Positions 53,496 to 63,094 are shown, counted from the stretch's first letter. The stretch: DNA of 64,000 bases from Marinobacter fuscus (GCF_003007675.1 NZ_PXNP01000053.1:124001-188000), one strand, 5' to 3'. The notes: a model not told the origin generated them from the sequence alone. Numbers and translations are program-made.

Positions 53496-55352
53496 TCAAC
53501 CCCAGAGCCACAGAATCAGCGGAACGGCGGTGGCGGTGACTACCAGCGACAGCGGCAGGCCCAGCCGCCAGTAGTCACTGAAACGATAACCGCCAGGCTC
53601 CATCACCAGGGCATTGGACTGATGGCCGATCGGCGTCAGGAACGCGCAGGAGGCACCAATGGCCACCGCCATCAGTGCCGCGTCTGACGCCAATGACAAC
53701 TGGGCAGACACCCCCAGCGCCACTGGTGCCACCAGAATCGCGGCGGCGGCGTTATTGACCACGTTCGACAACAGCATGGTGCCAGTCAGCAGAATGGTCA
53801 GCACCAGCCAGTGGGCCTGGCCCTCACCCAGCCTCAGTATCTGCCCGGCAATCAGATCAGCACCACCGGTGGTTTCCAGTGCCTGGCCAATGGGGATCAT
53901 CGCCGCCAGCAGCACAATCACCGCCCAGTCGATGGCCTCATAGGCATCGCTGGCACTCAACAGCCCCACCAGCACCATCGCCATGGCACACCCCACCAGC
54001 ACCACCGGTGGTGACAACACGCCGGAAACAATGACGGCAATGGCCGCAACGAACAGGCCGCCTGCCAGGCCCAGCTGTTTGTTTCTGCCAAACGTCAGGC
54101 CCCGCTCCGCCAGCGGCAGACAACCCAACTCCTGCAATGTCCCTGAGACACTGCCCTCAAACCCCTGAACCAGCAGAATGTCCCCCGAGCGAAAACGGAT
54201 ATCCACCAGGCGCTGCTTCAACCTTTGCCCCTGCCGGGCAACCGCCACCACGTTCACACTGTAGCGTTCCCGCAGGTTAAGCCGGTTGGCGGTTCGCCCG
54301 ATCAGTCTTGAGCCAGGGCTGACCACGGCCTCTACCAACCGGACATCGCCGGTGATCAATTCGTCTTCGGCGTTGTCACGACGGGCTCTCGCTCTGGCGG
54401 CCTCCGGCGGCGACTCCTGATCATCGGCCTCCTCGTCTTCGGGATCCACCGAATGAGCCAGCTGCAGCCCGGTCTGATCAACAAATTCTTCCAGGCTTTC
54501 AGTATCCGACTCTACCAGCAGTACATCGCCTTCCCGGAGAATCATGAAGGTGGAGGGTGCCGGCGTGGCCTGGTCATCCCGTATCAGCGACAACACCGCC
54601 AGGTTTTTCTGCCAGTCGCCCTCGGTGAGTAGCGTATGCAGGGTGCCCCCGGCGTAATCCGAGCCATCCGGAACCTTCAATTCAGTCAGATAGTCGCCAA
54701 CGCTGAACAACCGCTCCCCGGCCGCCGGATCATCGCGCTTCGGGGTCAGGCGCCACCCGATCAGCGAGATAAAGGCGATCCCCGCCAGGGTGATGGCCAG
54801 GCCAACCGGGGCGAAATCGAACAGTCGAAACGACCCAGCCTCCCGATAGCTGGCAATGATGATGTTGGGGGGCGTGCCGATCAGGGTAATGGTGCCGCCC
54901 AGTAACGAGCCGAACGCCAGGGGCATCAACAATAGCGACGGTGACCGGCCGGACTGCCGGGACATCCAGATGGCCACGGGCATCAGCAGCGCCAGCGCCC
55001 CCACGTTATTGATAAAGGCCGAACAGACTGCAACCACCAGAGTCAGTGTGAGAATCTGCGCCACGGCATGGCGCCCGACCCGGGCCAGCAGGCGGGCGAT
55101 TTCATCCACCACCCCGCCGTTCACCAGCCCCTGGCTGATCACCAGAACCGCCGCCACGGTAATCACCGCAGGATGACCAAACCCGGCAAAAGCCTGTTCC
55201 ACCGGCACAATACCCAGCACCGAAACCGCCAACAGCGCCAACATGGCCACCACATCAAACCGTAGCCGATTCCAGATGAACCCTGCCAGGGCCACCGCAA
55301 GAATGGCAAACACGGCCCATTTGTCCGAGAGAAAAGGCATCGACGTGTCCAT
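53496..55352 (-). CDS. DASS/SLC13-type transporter with two TrkA-C domains
   Basis: The product is 618 residues from ATG 55352 (MDTSMPFLSDKWAVF). Two blocks of membrane helices (about 10-180 and 400-618) flank a cytoplasmic part with two RCK_C/TrkA-C domains (near 215-290 and 320-400). The sodium-sulfate symporter pattern (LLLMPLAFGSLLGGTITLIGTPPNIIIASYR and CAFLTPIGHQSNALVMEPGGY) is clear. The substrate, an anion such as sulfate or a dicarboxylate, is not certain. Extension to 55481 would read through the aceA terminator and is rejected. It directly abuts the phospholipase-like gene (53495/53496). Confidence 0.88.
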   Translation of the reverse strand: MDTSMPFLSDKWAVFAILAVALAGFIWNRLRFDVVAMLALLAVSVLGIVPVEQAFAGFGHPAVITVAAVLVISQGLVNGGVVDEIARLLARVGRHAVAQILTLTLVVAVCSAFINNVGALALLMPVAIWMSRQSGRSPSLLLMPLAFGSLLGGTITLIGTPPNIIIASYREAGSFRLFDFAPVGLAITLAGIAFISLIGWRLTPKRDDPAAGERLFSVGDYLTELKVPDGSDYAGGTLHTLLTEGDWQKNLAVLSLIRDDQATPAPSTFMILREGDVLLVESDTESLEEFVDQTGLQLAHSVDPEDEEADDQESPPEAARARARRDNAEDELITGDVRLVEAVVSPGSRLIGRTANRLNLRERYSVNVVAVARQGQRLKQRLVDIRFRSGDILLVQGFEGSVSGTLQELGCLPLAERGLTFGRNKQLGLAGGLFVAAIAVIVSGVLSPPVVLVGCAMAMVLVGLLSASDAYEAIDWAVIVLLAAMIPIGQALETTGGADLIAGQILRLGEGQAHWLVLTILLTGTMLLSNVVNNAAAAILVAPVALGVSAQLSLASDAALMAVAIGASCAFLTPIGHQSNALVMEPGGYRFSDYWRLGLPLSLVVTATAVPLILWLWG

Positions 55353-55421
55353 TGTCACTGATATCAACTCATACAGAATAGCCGTGAAGGCGCCCCACAG
55401 GTATCCCTGCTGGCCCGCCTC

Positions 55422-55463
55422 AAAAAAACAAAACCCCGCAGAGCATGATGCTTTGCGGGGTTT
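55422..55463 (-). terminator. rho-independent terminator after isocitrate lyase
   Basis: AAACCCCGCA...TGCGGGGTTT (55431-55463) form a long stem with an inner AGCAT/ATGCT pairing. On the minus strand it is followed by the T-rich 55430-55422. It ends the aceA transcript. Confidence 0.9.
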
Positions 55464-55518
55464 CGGGTAGCTGGCAGACACCGTTGGCGGTGCCTGCCGG
55501 ACAACCTGAGCCAGTCGA

Positions 55519-57111
55519 TTAACCGAACTGGTTCATGGTGTTGTCTTTACCACCGGCTTTCAGAGCCGCTTCACCAGCGAAGAACTCTTTGTGGTCATCA
55601 CCGATGTTGGAACCGGCCATGTCCTGGTGCTTCACGGTGGCGATGCCCTGACGGATTTCCTGACGCTGCACACCCGCAACGTAAGCCAGCATGCCTTCGT
55701 CACCGAAGTAGCCTTTGGCCAGGTTGTCGGTAGACAGAGCCGCCGTGTGGTAGGTCGGCAGCGTGATCAGGTGGTGGAACACACCCGCTTCGCGAGACGC
55801 ATCACGCTGGAAGTTACGGCACCACTCGTCAGCCAGCTGGCCCAGCTCGGTGTTGTCGTACTCTGCACTCATCAGCTTGGCGCGGTCGTAGGCAGATACA
55901 TCCTTGCCTTCTTCCTGCATGGCATCGAACACCTGCTGACGGAAGTTCAGAGTCCAGTTGAAGGACGGGCTGTTGTTGTAAACCAGCTTGGCGTCGGGCA
56001 CCACTTCCTTGATACGGTTAACCATGCTGGCGATCTGGCCAACGTGCGGCTTCTCGGTTTCGATCCACAGCATGTCTGCGCCGTTCTGCAGGCTAGTGAT
56101 ACAGTCCAGAACCACACGGTCTTCGCCAGAGCCCGGCTTGAACTGGAACAGGCCAGAGGCCAGACGCTTCGGCTTCAGCAGCTTGCCGTTGGACTTGATC
56201 ACTACGTCGCCGTTTTCAATCTGGGAGGCGTCTTCGATGTACTCACCATCGATGAAGCTGTTGTACTGGTCGCCCAGGTCGCCCGGCTCGTTGGTGACCG
56301 CGATCTGCTTGGTCAGGCCAGCACCCAGAGAGTCGGTACGGGCAACGATAACACCGTCGTCCACACCCAGCTCCAGGAACGCCAGACGAACCGCGTTGAT
56401 CTTGGACAGGAAGTCGGCGTGGGGAACCGTTACCTTGCCGTCCTGGTGACCACACTGCTTCTCGTCAGAAACCTGGTTTTCGATCTGGATACAGCAGGCA
56501 CCCGCTTCGATCATCTTCTTGGCCAGCAGGTACGTGGCTTCGTCGTTACCGAAACCGGCGTCGATGTCGGCAATGATCGGTACAACGTGAGTTTCGTGGT
56601 TATCGATCTGCTGCTCGATTTCCTTGGCCTTGGCAGCGTCACCGGCTTGCTCGGCTTCTTCCAGCGCACGGAACAGGTGATTCAGTTCCCAGGCATCGGC
56701 CTGACGCAGGAAGGTGTACAGCTCTTCGATCAGGCCAGGAACCGCGGTCTTCTCGTGCATGGACTGATCCGGCAGCGGACCGAACTCGGAACGCAGGGCA
56801 GCAACCATCCAGCCAGACAGGTACAGGTAACGACGCTTGGTGTTACCGAAGTGCTTCTTGATAGAAATCAGCTTCTGCTGACCAATGAAACCGTGCCAGC
56901 AACCCAGAGACTGGGTGTACTGAGAAGAATCCTTGTCGTAGTTCGCCATGTCTTCGCGCATGATCTTGGCGGTGTACTTGGCGATGTCCAGACCCGTCTT
57001 GAATTTGTTCTGGGCGCGCATGCGAGCCGCGTGCTTCGGGTTGATAGCATTCCAGGTCGGGTTCTGCTTCACCAGGGAAGCGATTTGGTCAACGTCTTGT
57101 GCGTAAGGCAT
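55519..57111 (-). CDS. aceA: Isocitrate lyase
   Basis: The 530-residue enzyme of the longer isocitrate lyase form splits isocitrate to glyoxylate and succinate, opening the glyoxylate bypass for growth on acetate and fatty acids. The catalytic Cys motif appears as KQCGH, near VSDEKQCGHQDGK; DIDAGFGNDEATYLLAKKMIEAGA and WIETEKPHVGQIASMVNRIKEVVPDAKLVYNNSPSFNWTLNF are other conserved blocks. ATG 57111 (MPYAQDVDQ) follows AAGGA; longer readings lack support. It has its own terminator. Confidence 0.95.
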   Translation of the reverse strand: MPYAQDVDQIASLVKQNPTWNAINPKHAARMRAQNKFKTGLDIAKYTAKIMREDMANYDKDSSQYTQSLGCWHGFIGQQKLISIKKHFGNTKRRYLYLSGWMVAALRSEFGPLPDQSMHEKTAVPGLIEELYTFLRQADAWELNHLFRALEEAEQAGDAAKAKEIEQQIDNHETHVVPIIADIDAGFGNDEATYLLAKKMIEAGACCIQIENQVSDEKQCGHQDGKVTVPHADFLSKINAVRLAFLELGVDDGVIVARTDSLGAGLTKQIAVTNEPGDLGDQYNSFIDGEYIEDASQIENGDVVIKSNGKLLKPKRLASGLFQFKPGSGEDRVVLDCITSLQNGADMLWIETEKPHVGQIASMVNRIKEVVPDAKLVYNNSPSFNWTLNFRQQVFDAMQEEGKDVSAYDRAKLMSAEYDNTELGQLADEWCRNFQRDASREAGVFHHLITLPTYHTAALSTDNLAKGYFGDEGMLAYVAGVQRQEIRQGIATVKHQDMAGSNIGDDHKEFFAGEAALKAGGKDNTMNQFG

Positions 57112-57297
57112 GGTCTCTATCCTTTCTACGTTTGTGTTCAAAAGGGTCCGGAAGGCTTGCTGCCAGGCAACTTCCGAGGCCAAGGTACCGCTACCAGATC
57201 CGGGCGGCCGATGACATTGAGGCCACTATAATGCCCTCAACTTTATAATTGAAATTTATGCGGCTTATTTTCAACATTTTCATGATGAATATCAGAT

Positions 57298-59247
57298 TCA
57301 GGTGCGATCCATCACCACCAGTTGATCGCCTTCCCGCAGATCCAGATACTGATCCCGCGGCAGGTTCATCTGCAGGTGCCGGCCCCGCTCATCGGGAGTC
57401 GACCGCAAAACACCCAGCGCAATACCACCAGTAGAGCCGACAATCTTTTCAAGCAGATGAAAATCCACACTGGCGGGTAACGGATAATCCTGCGGGTTAC
57501 GGAACTGAATCTCAGCGCCACCTACGGTGAACAACTCATCCAGAACTACTCGTAATTCCCGCCTCAACGCTACCTGTGCCAGTACATGACTGAGAATCAT
57601 CGGGCTAATCAGCATCTCGCTTTGGTGGCCGTAAAGAAGATGGCGGTTATCCGGATCGCTCAATTCCAGGATCACCTGGGGCCGTTTGGGTGCTGCGGCA
57701 AGCAGATCCTCCAGTTGCAGATAACCGACCATGGCGCGGGCGTCTGCTTCTTCACCAGAGCCCAGCCGATCACTGCTCAGCAGCATCACGGTATGGTAAC
57801 TGGCCGGTTCCAGGCGTCGAAGTTCGTCTTCCACCATGTAATCGGCTTCCAGCAAACGGCCACTGACCGCCGCAAGATCCACCCCATGGCGCAGAATCTC
57901 CCGTTGCCGTTCCTCCAGCGGAATGGCCGACACCAGATCCAGCTCGAATTGACGGCCGCTGTAACTGGCAAACTCTGCCGTGAGTGTGGGTACCCGCCGG
58001 TTCCAGCCCAACACCAGGACCCGGTGCGGCCCCTTAGTTGCAGGCACTGCAACCGTTGCGGATTTACGCTGCCATTCCGGCACAGGGGCGGCTTTGGCCA
58101 CCGACCCGGTATGTTCATAGTCCCGCGCCAGCAACACCACCCGATCGTCCCGCCGAATCACTGTGTCGGTCTCGGCCAGCAAATTCACCTGCCAACGGCC
58201 AGCCACTCCGGGCTGCAACAGGCCAAGTACAATCGCGTAGGGCCGCTGACTGGCCAGCTCCGCCAGGGTGAGTCCTTCGGCCGTCTCCCCGCCCCGGACA
58301 AAGATCTCGTTGCCTTCCCCTGCCGTCAACAACTCGTTGTAAACCTCCGACAGCATCGGGTGCAACACGTTCTGTACCATCAAACGGCTGATGGTGGCAT
58401 CACCGGCCACCACCTCCACCGCACCGGGATAGGCCCGCTCGATCACCGGCAATTTGCGCATATCCTGGATTTCAGCCACCACAAACGGCAACGGGGCATT
58501 GTACTGTCGGGCCTGGGCAGTAATCGATAACAGGGCTTTGACGGTTTCCACATCGGAGGTGATCAGACTGCCCGCATCGTGTACCTGGCTAGGCACAATC
58601 ACCGCCGCCGCATCCAGGCAGGCCACCCGCTGCAGGGCATCCGGTTGGATGGCGGTGCCGCTGCGGAGGATCACCTGGCGCGCCTGGCTGCCCACCCCCG
58701 GCTCCCCCATCAATTCATGCAACTGCGTGGCACTGGCTTCTTCTGCCAGCACCACCAGTCTCAGGTTCCGGGTATCATGCTTTTCCAGAAACCGGCGCAT
58801 CCGGCCCGAGGAACCGAACAGTTCCGCTACCAGCGGTGGGGTCTGGGCGGTCCAGCCAAGAATAACGATGTGATTTTTCAGGGTAACCGGGGTCAGGCCC
58901 CGCTCAAGATCTTCCATCTTGGCAATCAGCCAGCGGGTAAGAATGGCCACCAGGGTGCCCATGAACACCACATAGCCAAGAATGGTCAGCAAGGTGGAGA
59001 CAATGCGTTGCCATGTGCCAACGTCATCCCCCAGGTAACCCGGGTCGGTCAGCCGGAGAAAGGCCCACCAGATGGCGGAACCGGCATCGCCGAACTCTCC
59101 CGAGCCCGGCAGCACCACCAGCAATCCGCCCATCAGCGAGATCAGGCCGATAAACCCGCCCACCACCAGCAACTGAAAACCCGCGCCCTTGACCAGTTGG
59201 CGCTCCACCACAAACTTGATTCGATCCACAACCCGGAACGGCAGCAT
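57298..59247 (-). CDS. CASTOR/POLLUX-like ion channel with RCK domains
   Basis: The 649-residue protein has two or three membrane helices (GAGFQLLVVGGFIGLISLMGGLLVV; WWAFLRLTDPGY pore-like; IVSTLLTILGYVVFMGTLVAILT), then two large Rossmann-type regions (LKNHIVILGWTAQTPPLVAELFG and HRVLVLGWNRRVPTLTAEF) that match the CASTOR/POLLUX RCK layout. The pore motif is not a classical GYG. The start is ATG 59247 (MLPFRVVDR) with GAGGG six bases before; the TTG at 59253 is less likely. Ion and gating are unknown. It stands between aceA and the SulP gene on the same strand. Confidence 0.8.
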   Translation of the reverse strand: MLPFRVVDRIKFVVERQLVKGAGFQLLVVGGFIGLISLMGGLLVVLPGSGEFGDAGSAIWWAFLRLTDPGYLGDDVGTWQRIVSTLLTILGYVVFMGTLVAILTRWLIAKMEDLERGLTPVTLKNHIVILGWTAQTPPLVAELFGSSGRMRRFLEKHDTRNLRLVVLAEEASATQLHELMGEPGVGSQARQVILRSGTAIQPDALQRVACLDAAAVIVPSQVHDAGSLITSDVETVKALLSITAQARQYNAPLPFVVAEIQDMRKLPVIERAYPGAVEVVAGDATISRLMVQNVLHPMLSEVYNELLTAGEGNEIFVRGGETAEGLTLAELASQRPYAIVLGLLQPGVAGRWQVNLLAETDTVIRRDDRVVLLARDYEHTGSVAKAAPVPEWQRKSATVAVPATKGPHRVLVLGWNRRVPTLTAEFASYSGRQFELDLVSAIPLEERQREILRHGVDLAAVSGRLLEADYMVEDELRRLEPASYHTVMLLSSDRLGSGEEADARAMVGYLQLEDLLAAAPKRPQVILELSDPDNRHLLYGHQSEMLISPMILSHVLAQVALRRELRVVLDELFTVGGAEIQFRNPQDYPLPASVDFHLLEKIVGSTGGIALGVLRSTPDERGRHLQMNLPRDQYLDLREGDQLVVMDRT

Positions 59248-59290
59248 GTACAACCCTCAACAATCCGATGCAGGCAGTGTATCCCAGTTT

Positions 59291-60919
59291 TCAGGCTTCG
59301 CCAGAAGTTACTGCCTCCAGGGCCGCGTCCAGCGTTGGGTAGAATCGGCTGACGCCAGGTTCCGGTACCACGCCAGCCCGGGCCAGGGTTTTCAGCGGCT
59401 GGAACTGCAGGTCGGCGATCACCAGCTCGGTGCCGGTCTGCCGGCAACTACTGATCAGTTTGTTCAGAGCCGACAAACCGCCCGCATCCAGTATGGTGAC
59501 ACCGTCCATATACAGCACCAGGCCCCTGGCCTGCCGGGACAGGCCTGCCAGCTCGCCAAACACCCGGTCTGCCGCCGCAAAGAACAGCGGACCGTTGATC
59601 TTGAATACCTGCCAGCCCTCGGGCAGCTCCGCCTGTACGATGCGTTTGTTACCGGTAATATCGGTCACCCTGGTCATCTGCGCCATCTCCCGCATGAACA
59701 GCACCGCCGCCAGCAACACGCCGGTGGTGATGGCAATCACCATATCCAGCGCCACGGTCAGGCCGAAGCAGGTCAGGAACACCAGGATATCGCTGCGGGG
59801 CGCGGTCTTGAGCAGGTGCACGGCTTTCGGTGCCTCACTCATGTTCCAGGCCACCATCACCAGCAACGCTGCCATGGCCGGCATGGGCAGATAGGCAAGA
59901 ATACCGGCCAGTGAGACCAGCGCCAGCAGCACCACCAGCGCGTGAATCATCGCAGCCACCGGCGATTCCGCGCCGGCCCGGTAATTGGCGGCCGACCGGG
60001 CTATGGCGGCGGTGGCGGTGATGCCGCCAAAAAACGGCACCACGATGTTGCCGATGCCCTGCCCCATCAGCTCACTGTTGGCACTGTGCCGCTTACCGGT
60101 CATGCCATCGAGCACCACCGCGCACAACAGAGATTCGATGGCGCCGAGCATGGCAATGGCAAAAGCGGCCGGAATCAGCTCCTGCAATAACGACCAGGAA
60201 AAACCGACCGCAACTCCATCAGCCCCCGGCCGCTGCCAGGGCCAGACAAATTCCGGCAGAAATGGCGGTATGCCCGCGCCGGTGCTGCCATCGGGCAACA
60301 GATAACTGAACCGGGAGCCAATGGTGTCAATGCCAGCCCCCTGCGCGTTCAGCCAGAGTGCCAGCAGGCTGCCGACGATTACCGCGGGCAAATGCGGTGG
60401 TACCGGCGTTTTCAGGCGGGGCCAGGCCACCATGATCAGCAGGGTGACCACGGCCACCAGCGTGCTCATGCCATCCAGTATCGGCATATGCTGGGCCAGC
60501 AACGCCAGCTTGTCCCAGTAGTGTTCCGGCATATCCGCAATCGGCAACCCGAAAAAATCCTTCACCTGCAAGGTGGCAATGACAACGGCAATACCGCCGG
60601 TAAAGCCCAGGGTCACCGATTCCGGGATATACTCGATAAACCGGCCCAGACGCATAATGGCCATAATCACCAGCATCACGCCGGAGAGCAGGGTCGCCAG
60701 CAACAGCCCGCCCAGGCCGAAGTTCTGGGCAACCGGATAAAGAATCACCACAAAAGCCGCGGTGGGGCCGGATATGCTATAGCGGCTACCACCGAAGAGG
60801 GCAATCAGAAATCCGCCAATAATCGCGGTGTACAGCCCGTACTGTGGCGCCACACCAGAGGCAATCGCCAGCGCCATGGCCAGAGGAATGGCAATAATCC
60901 CGACAGTAATCCCGGCCAT
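59291..60919 (-). CDS. SulP-family transporter (DauA-like) with STAS domain
   Basis: The product is 542 residues from ATG 60919. About 11-12 membrane helices (AGITVGIIAIPLAMALAIASGVAPQYGLYT, SGPTAAFVVILYP, GAIESLLCAVVLDGMTGKRHSANSE) are followed by a STAS domain (FKINGPLFFAAADRVFGEL; VTILDAGGLSALNKL). The sequence is very close to DauA/YchM, which transports C4-dicarboxylates such as succinate. In DauA about 30 residues precede the ITVGI stretch; the same-frame DNA upstream here (34 more codons, to 61021) matches it, but the codon at the expected start is ATA, with no ATG, GTG or TTG before a stop. The true start is therefore uncertain. Confidence 0.88.
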   Translation of the reverse strand: MAGITVGIIAIPLAMALAIASGVAPQYGLYTAIIGGFLIALFGGSRYSISGPTAAFVVILYPVAQNFGLGGLLLATLLSGVMLVIMAIMRLGRFIEYIPESVTLGFTGGIAVVIATLQVKDFFGLPIADMPEHYWDKLALLAQHMPILDGMSTLVAVVTLLIMVAWPRLKTPVPPHLPAVIVGSLLALWLNAQGAGIDTIGSRFSYLLPDGSTGAGIPPFLPEFVWPWQRPGADGVAVGFSWSLLQELIPAAFAIAMLGAIESLLCAVVLDGMTGKRHSANSELMGQGIGNIVVPFFGGITATAAIARSAANYRAGAESPVAAMIHALVVLLALVSLAGILAYLPMPAMAALLVMVAWNMSEAPKAVHLLKTAPRSDILVFLTCFGLTVALDMVIAITTGVLLAAVLFMREMAQMTRVTDITGNKRIVQAELPEGWQVFKINGPLFFAAADRVFGELAGLSRQARGLVLYMDGVTILDAGGLSALNKLISSCRQTGTELVIADLQFQPLKTLARAGVVPEPGVSRFYPTLDAALEAVTSGEA

Positions 60920-61080
60920 AAGATCCCGGGTGAAGCGGGTGGCGCTGTAGGATTCGGTGACGCAGGCTTCACGCAGCGCGTGGGCGGTGCGGAGTGAGAA
61001 CAGGTGGGCGCGATGGGGTATGGAGGTCTCTCTGTGGCCACGAGAAAGCTTACATTATATTCTCATGAGTTGCCCACTCA

Positions 61081-61099
61081 ATGTTAATATGATTAACAT
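61081..61099. promoter_or_regulatory. perfect palindrome between SulP and RHH genes
   Basis: ATGTTAAT (61081-61088) is inverted as ATTAACAT (61092-61099) around ATG. It sits 48-66 bases before the ribbon-helix-helix gene and 60 bases from the SulP N-terminal reading, where an autoregulatory operator would be. The symmetry is seen; the binder is inferred. Confidence 0.5.
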
Positions 61100-61146
61100 A
61101 TAGACCTGTGCAACAGCGTTATTTACCTCTGGAGCTCCCAGCGCTT

Positions 61147-61326
61147 ATGGAAAACCGTACCGCCCGTTTAACCTTACTGATTGATCCGGAAAAGAAAAAA
61201 GCTTTCGAGGCCCTGTGCAAACAGGAGGATGTGACACCGTCGCAGAAAGTACGGCAATTCATTCGTGAATATGTCGAGGAACGGCTCGGGGCGGAATGGC
61301 GCGAATCGACGAAAATCAACCGCTGA
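61147..61326 (+). CDS. small ribbon-helix-helix (CopG-like) DNA-binding protein
   Basis: The 59-residue protein from ATG 61147 (MENRTARLTLLIDPEKKKAFEALCKQ) has the beta-strand plus two helices of a ribbon-helix-helix dimer (TARLTLLID, KKKAFEALCKQEDV, SQKVRQFIREYVEERLG). CTGGAG precedes it at 11-12 bases; the earlier GTG at 61108 is less likely. No toxin gene follows, so it is more likely a stand-alone regulator than an antitoxin. The palindrome at 61081-61099 is a candidate target. Confidence 0.65.
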   Translation: MENRTARLTLLIDPEKKKAFEALCKQEDVTPSQKVRQFIREYVEERLGAEWRESTKINR

Positions 61327-61345
61327 TATGGAGAGTCTGGCGCCT

Positions 61346-62353
61346 ATGCTATCCAGAATTTACTGTCTGCTGGCCTGCCTGCTGCTGATTACCGGCTGCG
61401 CCCACCAGGCCCCGAAAACCGGGCACAGCACACCCACAGTGCCACCGGCAAGCCAGTATGACAGCATTATTGTCGATGCAGACACCGGACATCAGGTCAG
61501 TCTGGACGCTCTCATCCGGGAGTTGGCCGGAGCCGACATTATCGTCATCGGCGAATACCATGGCCATCACGGTTCGCACCTGCTTCAGGCTCGCCTGTTA
61601 ACAGCATTGCACCAGCAAAATCCGGATCTGATCCTGAGCATGGAGCAGTTCAACCTGGACCATCAATCGGCACTGGACGCTTACCTGGCTGGCGACACCG
61701 GCGAAGCCGAACTGATTGAAGACGCCAAGGCCTGGGACAACTATCGCGGTTCCTACCGGCCATTGGTGGAGTTTGCCCGCCAGCACAGGTTACCGGTGAT
61801 TGCCGCCAACGCACCGGCCGACATCGTTCGCTGTGTCGGCCGGGAGGGCAAAACCTACCTCAGCAAACTCGGCCCCGCCCAGCGCGCGGCCTTGCCTGCA
61901 CAAGCGTTTCTGGAAACCCCCGCATACCGGCAGAAGTTTGTGGATACCATCAGCGGCAGCCACGGCGCCGCGGAAACCGAACTGAGCGGTCGACTGTTAA
62001 CAACGTATCAGGCCCAGCTGTTGCGGGATAACACCATGGCACACCGAATGCTACAGGCGCTGGCAGCCCATCCCGGACACACTCTGGTGCACACCACTGG
62101 CACCTTTCACAGCGCACAACGCCTGGGTACCGTGACCGCCCTGGAACAAAGGGCGCCGGAACTGACCATTGTGGTTCTGACCCCCATAGAATGGCCAGCC
62201 AAGACACCCGAACTGCCACTGACCGGAAATCAGAACAAGGGGGACTACCTCTACTTTATCCAGCCCCTACCAACCGAGTTCCGAAACAAGGAACGGGAGC
62301 GTGAAGCCATGAAGGTGCGCTTTGCCAACCGGCCGGACAGCAACTGCCAATAA
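61346..62353 (+). CDS. ChaN-family (heme/iron) lipoprotein
   Basis: The 335-residue lipoprotein (lipobox ITGC) has the ChaN/DUF399 fold: YDSIIVDADTGHQVSLDALIRELAGADIIVIGEYHGHHGSHLLQARLL (family His residues), SMEQFNLDHQSALDAYLAG and VIAANAPADIVRCV. ChaN of Campylobacter binds heme in the outer membrane; whether this one does is inferred. ATG 61346 (MLSRIYCLL) has a GGAG 12 bases before; the ATGs at 61328 and 61265 overlap the regulator or its stop. It follows the RHH gene by 19 bases. Confidence 0.8.
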   Translation: MLSRIYCLLACLLLITGCAHQAPKTGHSTPTVPPASQYDSIIVDADTGHQVSLDALIRELAGADIIVIGEYHGHHGSHLLQARLLTALHQQNPDLILSMEQFNLDHQSALDAYLAGDTGEAELIEDAKAWDNYRGSYRPLVEFARQHRLPVIAANAPADIVRCVGREGKTYLSKLGPAQRAALPAQAFLETPAYRQKFVDTISGSHGAAETELSGRLLTTYQAQLLRDNTMAHRMLQALAAHPGHTLVHTTGTFHSAQRLGTVTALEQRAPELTIVVLTPIEWPAKTPELPLTGNQNKGDYLYFIQPLPTEFRNKEREREAMKVRFANRPDSNCQ

Positions 62354-62386
62354 CCGGATCTGACGACCACACACTAGGAGTTTACC

Positions 62387-63094
62387 ATGAAAGTCGTTTC
62401 TGCCCTGATTCTCGCCCTGAGCGCCATCATTGCCGCCTCCCTGCTGGCGGAAGGCCTGACCGGCCTGCGTACAGCAGACCGCTACGTCACTGTTAAAGGC
62501 GTGGCCGAACGGGAAGTTGAGGCCGACCTGGCGCTCTGGCCCATTCGCTTCGTTGCCACCGGAAGCTCCCTGGCCGAGGCTCAGACCCGGGCCCGAAGCA
62601 GCCGTGATGCCATTATGGCGTTCCTGAAGCTGCAGGCCATCGACGATTCCGCAGTGGAACTGCAACGGCTGGACGTGACCGACACCCGGGCCAACCCCTA
62701 TTCCGACAACAACCAGCAACAGTACATCATCAACCAGACCCTGATGGTGCGCAGCACCGATATCGAGCGCATCCGCCAGGCGGCCCAGAACGTCAGTGAA
62801 CTGGTGGATTCCGGGGTGATTCTATCGTCGGATTACGGGCCCGGCGGCCCCACCTATCTGTTCAACGGGCTGAACGACATCAAACCCGAGATGATTGCCG
62901 CCGCCACCGCCTCGGCCCGGGAAGCGGCCCAGCAGTTTGCCCGGGATGCAGACGCCGCCCTGGGTGGTTTGCGCCGCGCCAACCAGGGCGTGTTCCAGAT
63001 CCTGGCCCGGGACCAGGCCCCGGGCGTGTCGGAGCAGCAGCAACCGGTAAAAACCGTCAGGGTGGTGTCCACCTTCGACTATTACCTGAACTGA
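62387..63094 (+). CDS. SIMPL-domain (DUF541) protein
   Basis: The 235-residue protein has an N-terminal signal anchor (VSALILALSAIIAASLLAEGL) and a SIMPL/DUF541 domain (RYVTVKGVAEREVEADLALWPIRFVATG; ARSSRDAIMAFLKLQAI; QYIINQTLMVRSTDIERIRQAAQNVSELV; ATASAREAAQQFARDA). Family members are periplasmic or membrane-anchored, of unclear role, some linked to stress. ATG 62387 follows AGGAG. Confidence 0.85.
   Translation: MKVVSALILALSAIIAASLLAEGLTGLRTADRYVTVKGVAEREVEADLALWPIRFVATGSSLAEAQTRARSSRDAIMAFLKLQAIDDSAVELQRLDVTDTRANPYSDNNQQQYIINQTLMVRSTDIERIRQAAQNVSELVDSGVILSSDYGPGGPTYLFNGLNDIKPEMIAAATASAREAAQQFARDADAALGGLRRANQGVFQILARDQAPGVSEQQQPVKTVRVVSTFDYYLN

Noticed and set aside
55353..55481. N-terminal extension of the DASS transporter
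   Set aside because: It crosses the isocitrate lyase terminator and adds Cys/Phe-rich residues unlike the family.
55591..57231. 546-codon plus-strand frame opposite isocitrate lyase
   Set aside because: Complete overlap with aceA, which has every catalytic motif; the antisense protein has odd Val/Leu/Arg composition and no domain.
60805..61041. Frame starting GTG 61041 as the N-terminus of the SulP gene
   Set aside because: It is in a different frame from the transporter and gives a Pro/Ser/Cys-rich text; the DauA-like N-terminus is in the frame that begins at ATA 61021.
61147..61326. RHH gene as an antitoxin
   Set aside because: No small toxin gene follows; the next gene is a ChaN-like lipoprotein.
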